A stretch of DNA of 64,000 nt, taken from NCBI GenBank assembly GCA_023053545.1, contig JAKZAN010000002.1:5316375-5380374 (forward strand). Direction: 5' to 3'. Shown here in pieces: positions 58,101 to 64,000 of this stretch. The stretch's first letter is position 1. Each line of letters starts with the position of its first letter. The notes beneath the pieces are model-generated. The model saw only the letters and a program-made list of their open reading frames with translations. It was not told the DNA's origin and did not search any database. The DNA is from Lepidurus packardi. Lineage: Eukaryota > Arthropoda > Branchiopoda > Notostraca > Triopsidae. The position numbers and the translations under genes were made by a program.

Positions 58101-61100
58101 GCTTCAGCCTAGCGGCGTTTGCCATAAGTATTGTGATGTTGATGTTCCTTCTAAAAACGTTCGATTTCGTACAACCGTAAATCCCTGCAAGAAGCTGTCA
58201 CGTGGGTGACGGATAGGCCCTGTATAAGGTATCCTGCGCAATAGAGACTGTTGCCTAAGTGAACTTTCCTTCGTTCACTCTTCAAAGTTCATTGTTGCCG
58301 TTTGTGTACCTTTCATTACTACGCTTCTTGTCCCTCAAGGATTCAGTGTTGCTGACGCTAAGAGAACCTAACTAAAAGGAAACGTTTGGATCGTCCGGAC
58401 GGAATAGTAAGATGAACCAATTGTTTGGCAATAATAACATGCATTTTATGTAGCACCGGGACTCATCTTTTGGAATCCTAACGGATCTCGGGTATGGTAT
58501 GAGAGGCAAAAGGCAAAAGATTCTACCACAACCACAGGCACAACTCTCTGCAGTTGGTCTTGGTGCACGTCGAATGACTTAACAGGACCTGATTTGGTGG
58601 TATATCTAAATCTTAGAGTAAGGAAGTAGAGGAAAAACTTGGAATGTGCTATGATAACCATTCAATCACGAGCATGGACCCATAGATGAAAACAATCCAC
58701 AGAAAAAAGCTCAATTTCGTTGTTTTTTCCCTCGAAGTAGTAAAGCAAAGACAAATGAAACTAAGAACTTTGTCAGGAAACTCGTAAGTGAGAATTATTC
58801 CAACGGATGTCACAATGATGTAACTGGGCAGCGTAAATACGTCCAGTCCATCCAGTTGTGGGAAAAGTTGGAGTACTTTCTGCTGTCATGCGTAAAATTC
58901 CAGAAAGGGTTTGCACGCAAGACGCAACATTAGACACAAGCCTGGGCCCAAAACCTTACAGGCACACCCTCCGAGTTTCCAAAAACTTCCCTTTCCAAAC
59001 CTTCCGAAAAGGGGCAGATGAACCCGCAGTGCATAGTGCATACGTGGAATGTCTTGCATGTGGGCTTCCCTCATCCTCAAACATAAATGAAGCATCAAGC
59101 ATTCACGCATCAGTTTGACAGTTCCGTGATGTATTTGAACCTTTCGTAATTCGATGGAGAGCCTCCAGCGAGGATGCAAAGCGCACTAGACCTCTTTCAC
59201 TCCATTTCTAAAGTCTCCAAAGAGAGTTTTTATGGGTTAAGGTCCTTGCCTTCTTGAACTCCCAAGCTGCAAGAAGAGTCTCAGAGATCTAGTAGACCTA
59301 AAATAACCCGAGACTCCGAATTCCAACTATACGTTAGGTGTATTTATCATTACCGTGATCGCGGAGGCATAGATCAACCCTTTTTACGCTGTACAATAAC
59401 GGAGGCCGCACAGCAAGATTCCCAAGCTAGGTTACTCGATACGCCGGGCCTGGCTGACTAATAGCTTCGTGTAGAAATGCTAACTCTGAACGTTTCTTAC
59501 TAGTGCTGGCGTTTCTTACTGTCAGATGGTTGTTACAAGTACTCTAGACGTACTCTTAGATGGTACGGACCACAGCGTCGGTACTGTAGTAAAAAGGTAA
59601 AGCTTTTCACAGGTGCAACCATCCTCCATGCTTCCAGTAGTCTTTGGGGTTCGGTGCTTGAATGTTGTGTCGTCTTGGACGTTGCTTGAAGTGCTGTTTA
59701 CTAGCACGAAATCTTCCTACCTCGGCTGTCTCTAATGTTAATAAGTTCTAATGTTAAGGTTCTGGCGAGTTACGGAAAGGTTATGCTAAACGGGAGTTCC
59801 AAAGCAGTTTTCCATTTCTACGTTCTTAAATTCGTGAATTCTCGAAAGTGATCGTGAAATTTAGACAATTGTATGGCTGAACCGCGGCGAAGGGGGGAAG
59901 GGAGCTGAACGTTGAGCGTCATTTACTTTGAAATGGACAAGTATTAAGCAGACCATGAAAGTACGTCAAACTTTGTTCGACCTAGTGAACCGCGGCCGCG
60001 CGCACTCGAGACAATCCAGAGCTAAAGGAAGAAGATGCGCTTCAATATCAAGTGCTGCACCGCGTCAAAATGGACCTAACTACGCTGCAACCGCTCCGCG
60101 CAACAGTAAGTTCGGAAAAAGCATTCCAACTTTAACGAATGACCTCAAGTTAGTACGGGAAGCATGTTAATTTATGGACGGAACTTTTTCGCCCAACAAC
60201 CTGCTGTAAAACATAAGAGTACTTGGAATACTTTGGAGTATTTTTGACTTTATTTTTCTTCAACGAGTCATAAATTCCGTCTGAATAGGATTCCCCTTTT
60301 CCTTGTGAAATAATTTGCCCACGTTTTTGGCTTCCCCCTCAAATTCAGCTCCTTAGTAAGAGGATAAAGATGCCTAGTGATGAGAGTGCTCTAACCTAAT
60401 TTGTTTCCCGTGCCCTGACGTAAAGACGTACGGCATTCAGCACCCAGGTACTTTTCAATGAAACGCTCGCTGGCTGAGAAAAAGAAAAGAAGACAATACA
60501 CACAATTCCATTTGCTGGGACCGTATCAAATCAACACATCCATCCTCCTGTTGCACTTGCTGTAGTTAAGTGCTAAACGTTTCCCTCTTCTTTTGTACGG
60601 TAGTTAATTAGCCACGCGTGTGATTCTTGGGACGAGTCAATATACCATAAAACAGACGAGGGAACTAGCGCCTTGACAAGGGCACACACAATCTCACAAA
60701 TCTGAGCTTAATGAGCCAAGAAGTGTTAATGCCACAAAAAAAAAACGCTTCACAGAAGCCCAGCTAATCTTAGATTGCGCCAAAACACTTGTAACAGTAC
60801 TATAAAGTTTAAGGTACTCTATAAAAACGCAGGCTTAAAATAATAAGAGAAAAAACTTGAGAAACTGGCTTTTTACCTCGACTGTCATGCTTCCCATAAT
60901 AGCGCGCTGATGACCCTCGAGAGTTTCCAGAGCAATTTCACGGATCTCTCTTCCCTTTTTGCCTAAAAATTGCTCACATGCGGCGAGTAACATTTCTTCA
61001 TTCTGGCCTTGGATTTTTACCTGGGAAAACAAATTTGAGTGTTAGTTGCATAATGAAAGCCAATAATAAAATGGTTTTGAAAGTACTTGGGCAATGCCGG

Positions 61101-61530
61101 TAACCGAAATGGGGACACCTTGGCACGTATAAACGCAGGGGCTTTCAATTTGCAGTGTCATGGTATTCAGGGAAATCCTATGTAAATAGAAATGGCTTGA
61201 ATCATTTAGGATTATAAGTTTAGAACATATACTTTTTGACTTCCTGAATGATCGGCCATACAAAGGCGCGTCCGCCAGGTACCAACAAAGGGCGTGTATG
61301 AAAACATCCTAAAAATTAACACAAAGGTAGACATATGAGGCGACTTATTGATTGCGTTATGGCTCGAATGCTGCTAGCAACCAAACGTCACACAGTAACC
61401 AAGCGTCAATGTGCCAATTAGGCGATAAATGAGGTCTTTCTAACGCAAATATGACTTTAAAAAGGAGTATTTTGTTACCTGAAACGACAAGAGCTTCATT
61501 GGGGCCACAAGTTACGAATCCCCAGCCCAT
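53821..61530 (-). CDS. FLOT1: flotillin-1
   Basis: Flotillin-1 (reggie-2) is an SPFH/prohibitin-domain scaffold that oligomerises on the inner face of plasma-membrane and endosomal microdomains and pairs with flotillin-2. Coding exons in order are 61530-61479, 61308-61233, 61177-61087, 61020-60877, 55439-55320, 54924-54794, 54728-54644, 54584-54397, 54304-54027 and 53957-53821. All are GT-AG and all phases close, giving 433 residues (human about 427). The start [18 protein letters not shown] is the family's amino terminus. The SPFH domain contains [19 protein letters not shown] and [20 protein letters not shown]. The second half is an AEAE-rich coiled coil ([24 protein letters not shown]), ending with [11 protein letters not shown] and [14 protein letters not shown]. 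Human Cys34, a palmitoylation site, is replaced by Ile in FVWPIIQEV. One intron is 5.4 kb; the rest are 59-395 bp. Confidence 0.97.
55009..55106. repeat. (TA)n microsatellite in flotillin-1 intron
   Basis: A short (ATCT)n run leads into more than 40 TA dinucleotides, inside the 395-bp intron between the exons at 55320-55439 and 54794-54924. It is likely to be length-variable between individuals. Confidence 0.95.
56590..56705 (-). repeat. dispersed TGACGTCA-core repeat, short copy
   Basis: Minus-strand copy of the family with TTGACGAGTTATTGGCATTC, AAACTTTCGGTCGTGACGTC, then GCTATGGCATGGCTTACAAT and GCTTGTT. It lies within the large flotillin-1 intron. It is the only copy found in inverse orientation. 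Confidence 0.6.
59955..60170 (+). CDS. small basic open frame in flotillin-1 intron
   Basis: From an ATG, 71 codons read [20 protein letters not shown] and end [11 protein letters not shown]. It is rich in Arg, Ser and Ala and GC-richer than its surroundings (GCGGCCGCGCGCACTCGAG at about 59992-60010). A donor-like AACAGTAAGT lies near 60105, so it could instead be a first exon. I recognise no domain. Probably a chance frame, but the composition change is real. Confidence 0.2.
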   Translation: MKVRQTLFDLVNRGRAHSRQSRAKGRRCASISSAAPRQNGPNYAATAPRNSKFGKSIPTLTNDLKLVREAC

Positions 61531-61665
61531 TTTTCCGCAAATACACAAGCTTCTTCGCACAATTCACAAACAAACCACTTATCGTACCGCTTCACGCCCT
61601 GCTAAACACAACACTGAATATTTTGGCTCCGGTTCTCCATAAGTAGTTCGCATCCAGTCTAATAG
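61531..61665. promoter_or_regulatory. divergent promoter region
   Basis: Only 135 bp separates the flotillin-1 start codon (61530, minus) from the first plausible ATG of the plus-strand membrane-protein gene (61666). If both starts are right, a compact bidirectional promoter with both 5' untranslated regions lies here. No TATA box is obvious in either direction. Confidence 0.4.
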
Positions 61666-61671
61666 ATGGCG
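61659..61671 (+). promoter_or_regulatory. CTCF-like motif at the divergent promoter
   Basis: CTAATAGATGGCG is identical to the minus-strand 13-mer at 53648-53660. It overlaps the proposed ATG of the neighbouring gene (ATGGCG), which raises the possibility that this ATG is a motif base-match rather than the true start. Confidence 0.35.
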
Positions 61672-64000
61672 TTTGGTGTCCACAGCTTTTTCGAAAATGA
61701 GGGACATTTATTATTTTATACAATATTCGGCTATTTCGAATCGATATTTTATAGTAAGAAAATTCTTACAATTTCAGATGCCCTAAAGAAACGATCCGAT
61801 ACTTTCGATAATGTTCGTTCGGGCCAGAAATCTTGCGAAGAACCGTTCATGTCACTCTGCCACCGGACAAATTGCGCCGGAATCTGCATCTGGATTGGTT
61901 CGCTGGTATTTCTCACCTGCGGTTTGGTGCAGTTTATTGCCGGGGCCTATTTCTTGACCACGCTGCACGTTTTTCACCTGGGATCCAACATATGGACTGG
62001 GATATGGGTAAGCCAACACGTCTCTATCATTAAAGCTCAGCCCTTTGACTAATTAGTACCTTTGTTCCCCACCAGGCCGTCATCTGCGCTTTGCTAACGG
62101 TCTATATGTACGGGACCTTTTCTGGGACTTCAAATGGACCGGAACCCAGTCATAACCCCAATTCGGGACGTAGGCATTGCAAGATATCTCGTCGAACTCG
62201 TCACTACGTAATCTTTGGGCTCTGCATTTCCATGATGCTCGTCAACCTGGTTAACTTGATCGTTACGGAACTGCTGGAGCGCCCAGCAGCAGAGCATAGA
62301 AATGCAGAGAATTACTCGGAAGGCGTTTTCCACACAGGTTTAATGAAACAGTAAACGCCTTGCCGTCTGTTTTTCTAAAAACGCCTGGGTTTTTCTCATA
62401 TTAGTTCGGCTCGCCTGCACAGGAATGACGGGTACTGCAATGGTGACAGGACTGTTGATTGCTGCCATCGTTTATTACATTTTCCTCAGAAATTCCAACA
62501 CTCGCCCAAGCGCCCAAACTATCTTCGACTTGCCCCCAAAGGTAAAACATGCCAATAAACACAACGTAATCTTGAGCAACTTCCTAATTTTTAGCGAAAG
62601 AATCACCAACGAAGCGGAGACTGGGTATTTCGCATGGAAGATGTAACGAACCTTGAACCTACTATAGGAAATAATTCCTCTAGTTATCATGACGCATTGA
62701 TGGAAACAAGTAGCGAGCGAACGGCAACAATCCGACGTGCTCCGAGTCTATTGCTGTCCCTACCGGCGTCATCTGGAGTGACAGACCATTTGCGCAAGAA
62801 AGGCGCAAGCTGGCGCAATTCACTGCGTTCGCATGGCACTCGGAAACCGACCAAAGCTAACATCCAACGCAGTCAAACCATGCGCGAATTCTCGCACAAT
62901 AGCAGCGCAGCCAATGCAGCAGGACTCGCAGCAGGTTTGAGTAAAACTGTCAACTTTTCAGCGTCCACTTGCGATGTCAAGGCCGTCAAGCACGAAGGCT
63001 ATTACGTGAAATTATCTTCGAAATTCGACTATCCGGATTCCGAGCTGGGTTTTGTAGCAGATAACATCGAGAACAAAACTGTCACTTTTTCTCCTCTTCG
63101 TTCCCAGCTAATGTCGCCTCCCAACTCTTCCCGTCTTCCTTGTTTAGCCGAAGATCAAGCCTCAACAAACCTGACGCCCGAATCCATAAAAGTGGCAGTA
63201 AACCCTAAACAAGCACCTGAACGCATAGTACTTCGAGTGGAGAGCATGAAAAGCCCTTATCGCGATCCCATCCTGGAAGCTAAATGGGCAAGAGTGCGTC
63301 AGTGTGAAAGGACGTCGAGCAGTACCCAAACGGACTTGTCTTCCTTGGCTGGGAAACCCGGTATCGGTCGTGAACATGTCGTGACCCAGCGCAGCAGCAC
63401 GATCAAAAAGCGACCCGCTCCCAGCCGGCCCATTACTCCTCCACCAACGCAAATCGCCTACTCGACACCCATATTAGCTTTATCGGTGTCTGAACCGTCT
63501 TCGGATCTGACAGAAGAAGGTACACGGTCCCCGATCGACTCCTCTTCAGGATACAGTTCCCCGCACGACGAAAACCGGTCCAAGATGTCCACTCCGGAAC
63601 CTGCTGCAACCTTAATCGGGGACGGCGATAAACAACTAATGCATCGTTCGACAACAACTGCGTTACCACCCTTACCCGCAGAAGTCTTTTCTGTGGCTGA
63701 TGGAGTTACGGTCATAAAAATTGACACTGCTCACGACTCCACTTGGAACCGCGATTGTCATCAAACATACGACATTCCACGCAAACTATATCCTGCACCT
63801 GCAACGCATTCCACGCGATACCGGAGCGAAAACCTCGTGCCTCTCCCGCCACGTTCGCCACGTCGAAATGTCCCGAACTTTGCTGGAGACGGAGAGGTTG
63901 GAGAGTACCATCAACGCTCGCCACGATTTCAAGTACGCATAAAAACAAACCCGGCCGTCAGTCGCTCGGTGTCGTTCCAACACCAACGCAAGGCGCACTT
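61666..64000 (+). CDS. four-pass membrane protein with long cytoplasmic tail (partial)
   Basis: Exons are 61666-62007, 62076-62337, 62405-62541 and 62595 to beyond the window end; junction phases 0, 1 and 0 all agree. The 468-codon last block is open to 64000, so the product exceeds 715 residues. Four hydrophobic segments lie at about 71-97 (GICIWIGSLVFLTCGLVQF), 108-127 (NIWTGIWAVICALLTVYMY), 158-180 (VIFGLCISMMLVNLVNLIV) and 211-229 (MVTGLLIAAIVYYIFL). The pre-TM2 W-x-GIW pattern recalls the sarcospan/MS4A (CD20-like) four-pass families, but I do not recognise the gene. The tail is hydrophilic, Ser/Thr/Pro-rich and contains basic Arg/Pro stretches (PLPPRSPRRNVP), likely unstructured and a docking or phosphorylation region. 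The start is uncertain: TTTCAG at 61774-61779 could be an acceptor, placing the real start upstream. Confidence 0.8.

Larger units (their letters stand above)
55440..60876 (-). other. large flotillin-1 intron
   Basis: A 5.4-kb intron separates the SPFH exon ending MTVE from the exon starting EIYKDRKK; the codon phase is 0 on both sides. It contains a short copy of the TGACGTCA-core repeat (56590-56705, minus), a plus-strand small basic open frame (59955-60170) and otherwise AT-rich sequence. Opposed frames near 58858-59179 overlap antisense and have no domain. Its size contrasts with the short introns elsewhere in the gene, so insertion of repeats is likely. Confidence 0.75.

Noticed and set aside
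58858-59179. Opposed ~90-codon frames in the flotillin-1 intron
   Set aside because: They overlap antisense, have weak starts and no domain.

Overview
This is an animal nuclear genomic window. It has no prokaryotic operons or Shine-Dalgarno spacing. Its genes are split by GT-AG introns, and every exon phase I could check closes. Short TTAGG-type strings (the arthropod telomere unit), apterous-type LIM-homeobox genes and an arthropod-like flotillin-1 point to an arthropod. A small-genome crustacean such as Daphnia is my best guess, but that is inference from memory, not a search. Most short ATG-to-stop frames here are antisense shadows or chance frames in AT-rich DNA.

Layout. (1) 1-7 kb: no protein gene recognised. 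There are several well-formed plus-strand introns between non-coding blocks, two copies of a ~260-bp module, and a higher-order minisatellite (about 5.19-6.19 kb) carrying a 165-bp solo-LTR-like insertion. (2) 7-16 kb: repeats, a tRNA-headed SINE-like unit, a broken NOP9-like pseudogene (minus) and a 610-bp dispersed repeat. (3) 16.2-23.1 kb, minus: a complete apterous/LHX2/9-type LIM-homeobox gene in six coding exons, with a possible 33-bp exon upstream. (4) 28.7-32.4 kb, minus: a second apterous-type paralog, head-to-tail with the first, with a candidate 14-codon first exon at 37.2 kb. (5) 32.4-52.4 kb: a long gene-poor stretch with tandem arrays, dispersed repeats and coding-like decayed fragments. 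(6) tRNA-Gly(CCC), minus, at 52.4 kb. (7) 53.8-61.5 kb, minus: complete flotillin-1 in ten exons, with one 5.4-kb intron. (8) From 61.67 kb, plus: a four-pass membrane protein gene with a long Ser/Thr/Pro-rich tail that runs off the window end.

Functional reading. The two apterous-type transcription factors are the developmental core of the window. They share two intron positions and differ at two others, consistent with an old tandem duplication; their roughly 20 kb of surrounding non-coding DNA is a plausible regulatory domain. Flotillin-1 and the four-pass protein are divergently arranged, 135 bp apart start to start, and may share a promoter. No operon-like cooperation among the genes is implied. 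The most notable unlabelled signals are a dispersed repeat family with a TGACGTCA core, the solo LTR inside a minisatellite, a pair of inverted CTCF-like motifs bracketing flotillin-1, and a plus-strand spliced but non-coding stretch at the left end.
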